Positions 41,420 through 50,137 of a DNA stretch of 64,000 nucleotides are shown in pieces. The stretch is from Sulfidibacterium sp036244975 (lineage in GTDB: Bacteria > Bacteroidota > Bacteroidia > Bacteroidales > F082). The DNA lies in NCBI GenBank assembly GCA_036244975.1, contig BTTE01000002.1:56999-120998 (forward strand). The letters are read 5' to 3'. The position numbers were made by a program, and so were the translations under genes. Under the pieces are notes generated by a model. That model was not told the DNA's origin. It worked only from the letters and a program-made list of their open reading frames with translations, and searched no databases. Each line of letters starts with the position of its first letter. Within the stretch, counting starts at the first letter, position 1.

Positions 41420-43630
41420 ATGTACAAATTATATTATAAATTAGTTATGTTGGCCGGCTTGGTTTTTGTGCTTTCATCTTGTACCAAAGACCTGAATACC
41501 GTGCCACTGGATCCTAAAACCGTAACTTCTGCATCGGTTTTTGACAATCCGGCTGCTTACAAAGAAGCCCTTGCAAAAATATATGCCGGGCTGGCAGTAT
41601 CCGGACAGGAAGGCCCTTCCGGAATGGCTGATATTAGCGGTATTGACGAAGGTTTTGGTCAATACTTGCGCGGGTTGTGGTACCTTGAAGAGCTTCCTAC
41701 CGATGAAGCGGTTATTTCATGGAACGATCAAACTATTAAAAACTTCCACAACCAGGACTGGGGTTCCAGCGATGTCTTTATCACCGCATTTTACTATCGT
41801 ATATTTTACCAGATTGGTTTGAGTAACGAATTCTTAAGACAGACTACCGATGCCAAACTGACGGCACGAGGTGTGGATGCCGCTTTAAAAGCTAAAATCG
41901 TTCATTACCGTGCCGAAGCCCGTTTCATGCGCGCATTGAGTTACTACCACGCACTGGATGAATTTGGAAACGTTCCGTTTGTTACGGAGAAAGATCCGGT
42001 GGGAGCTTTCTTTCCAAAACAAATTTCACGTGTTAACTTGTTCAAATATATCGAATCGGAGCTGAAAGCTATTTTACCGAACCTGATTGATGCCCGTCAG
42101 AATGAATATGGCCGTGCCGATAAAGCTGCCGACTGGACACTGCTTGCCAAACTCTACCTGAACGCAAAAGTCTTTACCGGTCAGGAAAGAAACACGGACG
42201 TTATCACTTATACCAAAAAAGTTATCGCTGCCGGCTATTCGCTGGAACCTAAATATGCTAATTTGTTTTTGGCTGATAATAATGTCAACAACAATGAGGT
42301 TATCTTCTCTATTAACTTTGACGGAACCCGTACCAAAACATGGGGCGGAACAACCTTTATCATTCATGCCGCCGTTGGCGGAAGCATGGATCCGGCCGCT
42401 TTCGGCATTGATGGCGGATGGGCAGGGACACGTACTACCAGTGCTCTGGTTAAGAAGTTTTATCCCAATATAACTTCAACAACCAATGTTATTCCTACCA
42501 AGTTAAAAAATACCAAAGCAGATTACCCCTTATTGCATGTGCCTGGTTCTTATCAGGGATGGGATCCTGCCAATAACAAAACCGTGATAGCTTCGGTAAA
42601 GAGTGATGGCAAGTACGAAGGCTATTTGTACTTTCCTGATGCCGGGACTCAGTTTAAATTTGTTAAAGGCACTACGTGGAGCGACCCAAACTGGGGTGAT
42701 AACGGTGCTAACGGAACACTGGATCCGGGAGGCGACAATATCACTGTTGCCGATGCCGGATATTACAAAGTCAATGTAGATCTGAACAAGCTCACATATA
42801 GTACAGTGAAAACAACCTGGGGCATAATTGGTGATGCCACAGCTGATGGTTGGAATTCGGATCAGAACATGACTTATGATCCTACTACGGGTACCTGGAC
42901 AGCAACACTTGATTTGACTGTGGGACAGATAAAATTCCGCGCCAATGACAGTTGGGATATTAATTATGGCGACAACGGTGCTACCGGTGTGCTGGAAGAA
43001 GGAGGCGACAACATTAATATTACTACCGCCGGAACCTATATCATCACATTAAAATTAGGAGCTCCTGATTATACTTACAGCATTGTTAGAAAAAGCTACG
43101 ATCACCGTGCCATGTTCTATACAGATGGACAAAGTCTGGCAATCAACGATGTGGGTAAGTTTACGGATGGCTATGCTATTACCAAGTTCAAAAATATTAC
43201 TTCAACAGGTGTCCCGGGCTCAGACCTGACCTTCCCCGATACTGACTTCCCGTTGTTCAGACTGGCAGATGTCTATCTGATGTACGCAGAAGCCGTTGTC
43301 AGAGGCGGAACCGGTGGCGATATGGCAACTGCTGTAAGTTATATTAACCTGCTTCGCGAAAGAGCTTACGGAGATAATGGAGGCAACATAACCACCAATG
43401 ATTTGACGCTTAATTTTATCCTGAATGAAAGAGCTCGTGAACTATACTGGGAAGCACAAAGAAGAACAGATCTTATCCGTTTTGGAAAATTCACGGGCGG
43501 AAGCTACTTGTGGCCATGGAAAGGTGGAGTAAAAGGCGGTACAGCTACCGACAGCCATTACAACCTTTATCCTATCCCGGCTTCAGATATAACGGCTAAT
43601 CCCAACTTAGTACAAAATCCTGGTTATTAA
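41420..43630 (+). CDS. susD: SusD/RagB-family lipoprotein with two nested SusE/F-like modules
   Basis: Surface glycan-binding lid of the SusC transporter. 736 aa; lipobox VLSSC near residue 21. The N-terminal TPR-like SusD core runs to about 365 (RAEARFMRALSYYHALDEFGN) and resumes about 558 to the end (FPLFRLADVYLMYAEAV, INLLRERAYG, ELYWEAQRRTDLIRFGKF, LYPIPASDI). The intervening ~190 residues (42515-43096) are not SusD: they are two tandem modules beginning VPGSYQGWDP and TTWGIIGDATADGWN, homologous to those in the downstream SusE. Without them the length is about 546, normal for SusD. Frame is intact throughout. Confidence 0.93.
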   Translation: MYKLYYKLVMLAGLVFVLSSCTKDLNTVPLDPKTVTSASVFDNPAAYKEALAKIYAGLAVSGQEGPSGMADISGIDEGFGQYLRGLWYLEELPTDEAVISWNDQTIKNFHNQDWGSSDVFITAFYYRIFYQIGLSNEFLRQTTDAKLTARGVDAALKAKIVHYRAEARFMRALSYYHALDEFGNVPFVTEKDPVGAFFPKQISRVNLFKYIESELKAILPNLIDARQNEYGRADKAADWTLLAKLYLNAKVFTGQERNTDVITYTKKVIAAGYSLEPKYANLFLADNNVNNNEVIFSINFDGTRTKTWGGTTFIIHAAVGGSMDPAAFGIDGGWAGTRTTSALVKKFYPNITSTTNVIPTKLKNTKADYPLLHVPGSYQGWDPANNKTVIASVKSDGKYEGYLYFPDAGTQFKFVKGTTWSDPNWGDNGANGTLDPGGDNITVADAGYYKVNVDLNKLTYSTVKTTWGIIGDATADGWNSDQNMTYDPTTGTWTATLDLTVGQIKFRANDSWDINYGDNGATGVLEEGGDNINITTAGTYIITLKLGAPDYTYSIVRKSYDHRAMFYTDGQSLAINDVGKFTDGYAITKFKNITSTGVPGSDLTFPDTDFPLFRLADVYLMYAEAVVRGGTGGDMATAVSYINLLRERAYGDNGGNITTNDLTLNFILNERARELYWEAQRRTDLIRFGKFTGGSYLWPWKGGVKGGTATDSHYNLYPIPASDITANPNLVQNPGY
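42515..43096 (+). other. Inserted SusE/F-like module pair inside susD
   Basis: Encodes about residues 366-559 of SusD. Module 1: HVPGSYQGWDP ... YEGYLYFPDAGTQFKF ... NWGDNGANGTL ... ADAGYYKVNVDL. Module 2: TTWGIIGDATADGWNSD ... TGTWTATLDLTVGQIKFRAN ... NYGDNGATGVL ... TTAGTYIITLKL. Both align with the two modules of the adjacent SusE (TTWGLIGDATPGSWDTD, VGDIKFRANGSWDLNYG). SusE/SusF modules of this type bind starch. Confidence 0.85.
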
Positions 43631-43649
43631 TTCTCTAAAATTGAATCAA

Positions 43650-44702
43650 ATGAAAAAGATATCAATATTAATTTTGACCCTGGTAACCATGATTGGTTTC
43701 TACTCCTGTCAAAAAGAAGGAGCCAAGGTTATTCTGGATCCGAACAACATTTCGTCTCCCGCAATGCAAAGTCCTGCCGATGGCAGTACTATGATTTTTA
43801 CAAAGGCAAACAGCGACAGTACAGTTATTTTCAATTGGACAAAAGCTAAATATGGCTTCAATGTAGCTGTTAACTATTTCGTACAGATTGACAAAAAAGG
43901 TAATAATTTCAAAAGTGCCTTAACAGTTGGTCATACCAAAAGTCAGGACAGCCTGAAAGTTCTTGTAAATGAGTTGAATAACAAAGTTCTGTTACTCGAA
44001 GTTGACCCCCAGGTACCACTTCCGTTAGATGTTTCTTTCAGAGTCATCGCTATCGTAAGCAGCCAGGTGGACACTGCGTTTTCTAAGACGACAAATGCCA
44101 ACATAACGCCTTTCTTTATTCCCATTATTTATCCACAGCTCTATGTTCCAGGCGACTATCAGGGATGGAATCCGGGTGCTGCCGATTCAATCGGATCATT
44201 GAACAGTGACGGTAATTTTGAAGGTTATATTTACATGAAGACTGCCGGAGGATTTAAATTTACCAGTGCCCGGGACTGGAGTCATACCAATTATGGAAGT
44301 GGCAGTACCCCCGGAACACTGAGTACAGATGGTAGTGCAGGTAATTTATCTGTTGCCGATTCGGGTTTCTACAAATTTAATGTGAACACCACAGCCCTGA
44401 CATGGACATCCCTGAAAACCACCTGGGGTTTAATTGGTGATGCCACACCAGGCAGTTGGGATACGGATACCCCCATGCATTATAGTCCGACTACTCAATT
44501 GTGGACCGTTACCCTGAACCTAAACGTTGGCGACATAAAATTCAGAGCAAACGGATCATGGGACTTAAACTATGGCAGTAAGGATCAGAATGGCAGATTG
44601 CAATTCAATGCCGGCAATATCCATATAGCAACTGCTGGTAGTTATACCATTACTTTAGACCTGAGTCATACGGTTTATAAATATGAAATAACCAAGAAGT
44701 AA
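43650..44702 (+). CDS. susE: SusE/SusF-type starch-binding lipoprotein
   Basis: 350 aa from ATG 43650 (an in-frame TTG at 43641 is less likely). Lipobox GFYSC, Cys about 21. N-terminal DUF5019/SusE-type Ig-like domain (SPAMQSPADGSTMIF ... VIFNWTKAKYG) to about 155, then two modules: YVPGDYQGWNPG (about 163) and TTWGLIGDATPGSWD (about 258). Surface-exposed starch-binding partner of SusCD. Located 19 bases after susD, so one operon; a strong terminator follows at 44708-44757. Confidence 0.9.
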   Translation: MKKISILILTLVTMIGFYSCQKEGAKVILDPNNISSPAMQSPADGSTMIFTKANSDSTVIFNWTKAKYGFNVAVNYFVQIDKKGNNFKSALTVGHTKSQDSLKVLVNELNNKVLLLEVDPQVPLPLDVSFRVIAIVSSQVDTAFSKTTNANITPFFIPIIYPQLYVPGDYQGWNPGAADSIGSLNSDGNFEGYIYMKTAGGFKFTSARDWSHTNYGSGSTPGTLSTDGSAGNLSVADSGFYKFNVNTTALTWTSLKTTWGLIGDATPGSWDTDTPMHYSPTTQLWTVTLNLNVGDIKFRANGSWDLNYGSKDQNGRLQFNAGNIHIATAGSYTITLDLSHTVYKYEITKK

Positions 44703-44707
44703 ATTAT

Positions 44708-44757
44708 AAAGCTCAGGTAGCCGGGACAATTATGTCCACGGCTACCCGGGCTTTAAC
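44708..44757 (+). terminator. Terminator of the susCDE operon
   Basis: AAAGCTC and GGGCTTT flank GGTAGCCG / CGGCTACC and GGACA / TGTCC in one long imperfect stem, ending in TTT. Located 6 bases past the susE stop. Confidence 0.75.
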
Positions 44758-45002
44758 TTTCTGATTACAGATAGGAGAATGTAACCGCACATACCTGCAC
44801 CAGTCTCTAATGCTGCAACAGATTTTGTTCCTGAAGTTTACCGTATCCTGGTATAATCCGAAGTACTACTGACGTAGTATTAAATCCCCAAGATCATCAA
44901 CTACTTGCAAGAAGTGGTTAAAGGGGTTACCGATGGTGAAACTCTGAAATTCAGCACGTCTATATCAAAGTAAAAAATACCGGAAACATTGACAGCTCTT
45001 AT

Positions 45003-45012
45003 CAAACGTTTG
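45003..45012. promoter_or_regulatory. LacI-type operator candidate upstream of the secreted amylase
   Basis: CAAACGTTTG, a perfect 10-bp palindrome with the central CG usual for LacI-family operators, 86 bases upstream of the -7 box of the amylase gene. Confidence 0.45.
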
Positions 45013-45097
45013 CAAAGCAAGAAAGTCTGCAACCAACTCCTCTGTAAGCATTCAGATTCACGCATGATTTTTAACAATGCTGAATGCCATTCTTGAA

Positions 45098-45105
45098 TAT
45101 TTTTG
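45098..45105 (+). promoter_or_regulatory. -7 element of the T9SS amylase gene
   Basis: TATTTTTG, perfect TAnnTTTG, 25 bases before ATG 45131. Confidence 0.5.
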
Positions 45106-45130
45106 TACAGTTCCTAATTTTACGCACACT

Positions 45131-47926
45131 ATGATAAAAAAGATTATACTCGGATTTTTACTAATACTTCTAGGCACATTGGAAACTTACTCTCAGGTAG
45201 TGAGTGCTGTTCCCGCCTTCCCTGCCGCTTCCGATTCCGTTACCATTACTTTTGATGCTGCCAAAGGCGATGCCGGCCTCAAAGACTTTACCGGAGATGT
45301 GTATGCCCACACCGGTGTAATTACCGTCAATAGTACCTCTTCCTTAGACTGGAAGTATGTGAAAGCCGACTGGAACGTGAATATTCCTGCCTGCAAAATG
45401 ACCTATTTGGGTAACAATCTTTGGCAATTAAAGATAACACCTTCAATAAGAGCTTACTACGGCGTTCCTTCCGGCGAAAAAATCCTGAAACTGGCGTTTG
45501 TTTTTCGCTCAGCTGACGGTTCCAAAACCGGAAGAAATACCGATGGCAGCGACATTTTTTATAACGTTTACCAAGCCGGTATTACCAGTGTACAAATTAC
45601 GCTTCCCGCCAATAAACCTGACATTGTCGATTTAAATGACACTGTCGTTGTGCAGGGAAACAGTGCAAATGCCGATTCCACCTATCTCTTGCTCGATAAT
45701 CAGGTTCTCGTTGCTGATACGACTTCCTCTTTCTCCTATAAAATTGTAGCCCGGCAATACGGAAGACACTGGATTATTGCCAAAGCGGTAAAAGGCAGTA
45801 CGACAGTTTACGATTCGGTCTATTATTACGTTAATCGGGCTCCTGTTGTGGCTGCCCTGCCGGACGGAGTGCGCGATGGTATTAATTACATCAACGACAG
45901 TACTGTTACTTTAAGTCTCTATGCTCCTCATAAAAAGTACATATTTGCCATTGGCGATTTCAGTAACTGGGAAGTGGGCGACAAATGGGCTATGAACATT
46001 ACGCCCGACAGCAACCGTTTTTGGATAAAAATAACAGGTTTAACTCCTAAAAAAGAATATATTTTTCAGTATCTTATTGACGGAACCATCCGTATTGGCG
46101 ACCCGTATGCCGACAAAGTAAGCGATCCCTGGAACGATCAATATATAAGCCCGAAAACATATCCTAATCTGATAAAATATCCCAAAGGTAAAACAACCGG
46201 CATTGCCACCGTTTTGCAAACCGGACAGACACCATACCCATGGAAAGTAACCGGTTTTAAAGCGCCCAAACCGGAAAATCTTGTGGTTTACGAACTGCTT
46301 GTCCGCGATTTTACCAAAGGACATACTTTTGATGACATTATTGATACACTTGGGTATCTGAAACGGCTGGGCATTAATGCCATTGAGCTTATGCCCGTGA
46401 GCGAGTTCGAGGGGAATTCAAGCTGGGGATATAATCCTAATTATTATTTTGCTCCCGACAAATATTACGGACCGAAAAATACTTTTAAAGCATTTGTAGA
46501 TTCGAGTCACGCAAAGGGTATCGCAGTCATTATGGATATGGTGCTCAACCACGCATACGGTACCAATCCATTCGTTATGATGTATTGGAATTCAGCCAAA
46601 AACCAGCCGGCAGCCGATAATCCGTGGTTTAACCAGACCTCTCCCAACCCGGAATACCACTGGGGATATGATTTTAACCATGAAAGTTCCGCTACAAAAC
46701 GTTTTGTGGACAGTGTAAACCATTACTGGATTTCGCAATACAAAGTGGACGGTTTCCGGTTTGACTTTACCAAGGGCTTCACCAACACACCGGGAAACGG
46801 GAATGCTTATGACCAGTCACGTATAAATATTCTGGAACGCATGGCGCATCACATCTGGTCTTATAAGTCCAATGCTTATGTGATTCTGGAACATTTTACT
46901 GCAAACTCGGAAGAAAAAGTACTGACAGATTATGGCATGTCCGTTTGGGGAAATTTAAATAATAATTATAACCAGGCCACCATGGGATACGTAAATAATT
47001 CGGATTTTTCGTGGATATCTTATGAAAAACGCGGTTTTACGAATCCTGCCGGAGTTATGGGTTATATGGAAAGCCATGACGAAGAACGTCTGATGTATAA
47101 AAACGAACAATTCGGAGACTCATCCGGAACCTATAACATTAGGAATATCCCCACGGCTTTGAAACGTATGGAACTGGCCGGAGCGTTTTTCTTTGCTATT
47201 CCCGGACCCAAAATGATTTGGATGTTTGGCGAACTGGGATATGATTATTCCATTGACTACAATGGACGTGTCGGAGAAAAACCCATTCGATGGGATTATT
47301 ACCAGGACATGAACAGAAAACATCTGTATGGTGTTTGGTCTGCTTTGATTCATCTGAAAGAGACACAGTCCGTTTTTCAGACAAAAAACTATAATCTCGA
47401 TGTGAGTGGCGCTGAAAAACAAATTCATTTGACGGATACGAGTATGGATGTAACGGTTTTGGGTAATTTCAATGTAACACAGCAAAGCATTACGCCCAAT
47501 TTCCAAAAAACAGGCTGGTGGTATAATTACTTTAGCGGCGACTCCATCAATGTAACCAATACAAATGCTGCCATTACGCTAACGCCTGGCGAATACAGGC
47601 TTTATACCACCAAAAGGCTGACCCGACCCGATTTTATCCTTGGTGTTCCGCAAAATACACAAAATGCGATCGGAGAGAACCTGTCGATTTATCCCAACCC
47701 GGCTATTTCGGCAATTGATGTGAAATGGAATATGAACAGGCCCTCCACAGGAGAAATCTCCCTTTTTGATTTAACCGGCCGCAAAGTCAGGGTTTTTTAC
47801 AAAGGTAGTTTCAAACGAGGAGTAAACCGCCTGCATTTTAGTTTGGATGGCCTCAACCGCGGACTATATTTCATGGTAGTCGATGCAGGAAATATAAAGC
47901 AGGTGAAAAAGTTGATGGTTCAGTAA
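45131..47926 (+). CDS. Multidomain GH13 alpha-amylase with type IX secretion C-terminal domain
   Basis: 931 aa from ATG 45131. Signal peptide with predicted cut before Gln 22 (ETYS/QV). Two beta domains (about 22-150 and 155-255), an E-set/CBM48-like domain (YAPHKKYIFAIGDFSNWEVGDKW, about 270-360), then the catalytic barrel: region I MDMVLNHAYG (~466), II VDGFRFDFTKGF (~538), III VILEHF (~585), IV MESHDEERLMY (~647). The last ~80 residues (IYPNPAISAID, LFDLTGRKVRVFY, LDGLNRGLYFMVV, KKLMVQ) are a type A T9SS sorting domain, so the enzyme is released or attached to the cell surface. It provides maltodextrins for SusCDE. Confidence 0.93.
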   Translation: MIKKIILGFLLILLGTLETYSQVVSAVPAFPAASDSVTITFDAAKGDAGLKDFTGDVYAHTGVITVNSTSSLDWKYVKADWNVNIPACKMTYLGNNLWQLKITPSIRAYYGVPSGEKILKLAFVFRSADGSKTGRNTDGSDIFYNVYQAGITSVQITLPANKPDIVDLNDTVVVQGNSANADSTYLLLDNQVLVADTTSSFSYKIVARQYGRHWIIAKAVKGSTTVYDSVYYYVNRAPVVAALPDGVRDGINYINDSTVTLSLYAPHKKYIFAIGDFSNWEVGDKWAMNITPDSNRFWIKITGLTPKKEYIFQYLIDGTIRIGDPYADKVSDPWNDQYISPKTYPNLIKYPKGKTTGIATVLQTGQTPYPWKVTGFKAPKPENLVVYELLVRDFTKGHTFDDIIDTLGYLKRLGINAIELMPVSEFEGNSSWGYNPNYYFAPDKYYGPKNTFKAFVDSSHAKGIAVIMDMVLNHAYGTNPFVMMYWNSAKNQPAADNPWFNQTSPNPEYHWGYDFNHESSATKRFVDSVNHYWISQYKVDGFRFDFTKGFTNTPGNGNAYDQSRINILERMAHHIWSYKSNAYVILEHFTANSEEKVLTDYGMSVWGNLNNNYNQATMGYVNNSDFSWISYEKRGFTNPAGVMGYMESHDEERLMYKNEQFGDSSGTYNIRNIPTALKRMELAGAFFFAIPGPKMIWMFGELGYDYSIDYNGRVGEKPIRWDYYQDMNRKHLYGVWSALIHLKETQSVFQTKNYNLDVSGAEKQIHLTDTSMDVTVLGNFNVTQQSITPNFQKTGWWYNYFSGDSINVTNTNAAITLTPGEYRLYTTKRLTRPDFILGVPQNTQNAIGENLSIYPNPAISAIDVKWNMNRPSTGEISLFDLTGRKVRVFYKGSFKRGVNRLHFSLDGLNRGLYFMVVDAGNIKQVKKLMVQ

Positions 47927-48029
47927 TTCTACTGATCGGAATTTCATGCCTTAGCCGGGACACGTACAATTCCCACATCTCTCGCCCTTTCGCATTTTCG
48001 CGCCATCGCCCCATCGCTCTCTCGTCCCT

Positions 48030-50045
48030 TCATCTTTTATTTCTTTTTCTTTTCAGGGAAACATGGTATTGCAAGCCTCCCGTTGCCCATATTCCCGGCA
48101 TTATCACGCTGCCAATATCGCGGTAGGCCTGATTTAGCAGGTTATTAGCCTGGACGAAAAAGGTAAAATGAGGTATCCTGTATTGGATTTTCGTATTCAA
48201 AAGGAAAACCGTGTTGTAAGGTACTTTTTTGCTCTGAACGTAATCAAAATAACCGCCGTTGCGCTTTTGTATTGAAAAGGTCCATACGGCTGATAGTCCG
48301 GGGGCAATAGCATGCTGAAAATAAATACTCAAATGATGGCGCAGGTAATCCAGCGCATACAATGAGATAAATCCGGAAGCGCTTTTATCGGAATACAAAT
48401 AATTGTAATTCAGCCGTAAATGCTGTAAAAAATGGTGCCCGTCCTCAGCCGGTGTATAATCGAGCGAAAAACCGGCACCCAGTGTATTCATTTGCGTCAG
48501 GTTTTTACTTTCCCATTTGGCATTGGGATTTTCTTTTATCCAATCGATGATATCATAACCCATGCGGTAAGAAAGCGATGCGGAAAAGGTAATGGTTTTC
48601 GTAAAATACTGAACGCCGCTTTCAAAGCCATAAACTTTTTCCGGTTTCAGCTGCGGATTACTAATATGGTCGGGCCCCTGATAATATAAATCGGTGAACG
48701 TTGGCAGCCTTATGGCCCGGTTGGCAGAGACAAACGTTTTCAGGTTTCTCGTGATAAACCAGGCCACATCCAATCCTGGCGACAGCATAAAACCATATTC
48801 GGCATTGTAAAAAATATTCAAGCCTGCCGAGAGTGTGATATTTTTCTTTTGGTACAGCTGGTTAAGAAAAACATTCAGCCGCGGGCGCCCTTTTTGATGG
48901 TTGTAAAAAGCCCCTTTGTCGATTTTTGAAAAGACCGTATCGTTCATGGGCTCACCCAGCACATTACTAAAGATTTTCTCATACTGATATGAGACTCCGG
49001 CAGCTGTTTTTCCGTATGCCGACAGAAAACCAATGCCACCATCCACACCGGCCACATCCGTCCGGTTAAAATTGGAACCCTGATAAGGAAAAAATCCCAC
49101 CGGCGTATGAAACCCGGCGCTATCAACTCCTTTCACAAACCAATCACCCTGTTTTTGATACCAGTTTTTACCTTCCCTGAATAATTCAAAATGATCGTAA
49201 AGCCTGCGCCAGCGAATATCTCCGTTAAACTGTAGTTTCTTTCCGCCACGAATACCGAGGCTGGCCGACATCACTTTAACTTTTTCAAACTGGTCAGGAT
49301 ATTTCGCCGTATAAAAGCTGTTGGCGCCGAAAGCTTTGCCGGTATATCCCAACTGCAAATTCAATTTGGAGGAGCCCACCGACAGAAAAGATTGATGGGT
49401 GATACTCAGATTTTTAAAATCGGTATTTATCCGGTATCCATTTGAACGGCTGCCGCTGACAGAAGTTTGATTTTCCACCCGGCCTGTCTGATAACCGGCA
49501 AGGAACGAGGAGGAAAACAGCCCGTATTGTCCGGCACTAACACCGAACGTGAGGTTATCTCCGGGCTCTCTTCTCGTTATGATATTGATGGCTCCCGAAA
49601 ATGCATTGGGACCAAACCAGCGGGAAGAAGGGCCTCGCACAATCTCCACTTTTGCCACATCTATCATATTGAGTGCCTGGTCGAGGTTATGATGGCCGGT
49701 CTGAGGGTCATTCATGGGAATTCCGTTAATCATTATCAAAGCCTGATCGAAAGAGCCGCCGGCAACATTCAGGTCGGCCTGCATCCCAAAAGCGCCACGC
49801 TGTCGCACGTCCAGGCCGGCAACTTGTTCCAACAGTTCATCAAGGCTGCTGACCGGAGCATTTTTAATCTCTTTTTGCGAAACAATCTGTATTTGCCGGG
49901 GAATTTTTCGGAAGCTGACCGGATTGGCCACCGAGGAAATTTTTATTTCTTTTAATGTTACCGTATCGCTTTGTGCCCAGAGGCTAAAGCCTGGCAACAA
50001 CAGCATGATTAATATCCAAATCTTCTTCAATCCCGTTTTTTCCAT
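48030..50045 (-). CDS. TonB-dependent outer-membrane receptor (BtuB/CirA-like)
   Basis: 671 aa from ATG 50045 (MEKTGLKKIW). Signal peptide cut predicted before Gln 25 (SLWA/QS). Plug domain with IQIVSQKEIKNAPVSSLDELLEQ-like start, GLDVRQRGAFGMQADLNVAGG and INGIPMNDPQTGHHN; barrel to the end. It lacks the carboxypeptidase-like extension of SusC proteins, and its plug resembles cobalamin or siderophore receptors; the ligand is not known. A -7 box TAATTTTG (50067-50074, minus strand) lies 21 bases upstream. It is convergent with the amylase gene. Confidence 0.9.
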   Translation of the reverse strand: MEKTGLKKIWILIMLLLPGFSLWAQSDTVTLKEIKISSVANPVSFRKIPRQIQIVSQKEIKNAPVSSLDELLEQVAGLDVRQRGAFGMQADLNVAGGSFDQALIMINGIPMNDPQTGHHNLDQALNMIDVAKVEIVRGPSSRWFGPNAFSGAINIITRREPGDNLTFGVSAGQYGLFSSSFLAGYQTGRVENQTSVSGSRSNGYRINTDFKNLSITHQSFLSVGSSKLNLQLGYTGKAFGANSFYTAKYPDQFEKVKVMSASLGIRGGKKLQFNGDIRWRRLYDHFELFREGKNWYQKQGDWFVKGVDSAGFHTPVGFFPYQGSNFNRTDVAGVDGGIGFLSAYGKTAAGVSYQYEKIFSNVLGEPMNDTVFSKIDKGAFYNHQKGRPRLNVFLNQLYQKKNITLSAGLNIFYNAEYGFMLSPGLDVAWFITRNLKTFVSANRAIRLPTFTDLYYQGPDHISNPQLKPEKVYGFESGVQYFTKTITFSASLSYRMGYDIIDWIKENPNAKWESKNLTQMNTLGAGFSLDYTPAEDGHHFLQHLRLNYNYLYSDKSASGFISLYALDYLRHHLSIYFQHAIAPGLSAVWTFSIQKRNGGYFDYVQSKKVPYNTVFLLNTKIQYRIPHFTFFVQANNLLNQAYRDIGSVIMPGIWATGGLQYHVSLKRKRNKR

Positions 50046-50066
50046 TCGTTCTATTGATAAAAGGGG

Positions 50067-50074
50067 CAAAATTA
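50067..50074 (-). promoter_or_regulatory. -7 element of the TonB receptor gene
   Basis: CAAAATTA on the plus strand, TAATTTTG on the minus strand, 21 bases before the start codon. Confidence 0.5.
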
Positions 50075-50137
50075 GAAAAAAAAGATTGGAAAAGCTTACC
50101 CGCTTTATTCTGCAGCGTGAAGTTTGCTTTTCAAATT

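Larger units (their letters stand above)
44758..45130. other. Gene-free region with decayed coding trace and amylase promoter
   Basis: 373 bases without an intact ORF. A 27-codon open stretch near 44890-44972 (NYLQEVVKGVTDGETLKF-like) looks coding but has no start or partner, so it may be a gene remnant. The region also holds the perfect palindrome CAAACGTTTG (45003-45012) and a -7 box TATTTTTG (45098-45105). Confidence 0.5.

Noticed and set aside
41420..43630. Long SusD explained by frameshift or assembly fusion with SusE
   Set aside because: The frame is continuous, the SusD C-terminal half follows the inserted modules, and a complete separate SusE gene follows.
48030..50045. TonB receptor as part of the starch locus
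   Set aside because: Opposite strand to the amylase, no carboxypeptidase-like extension and no SusD partner; more like a vitamin or siderophore receptor.
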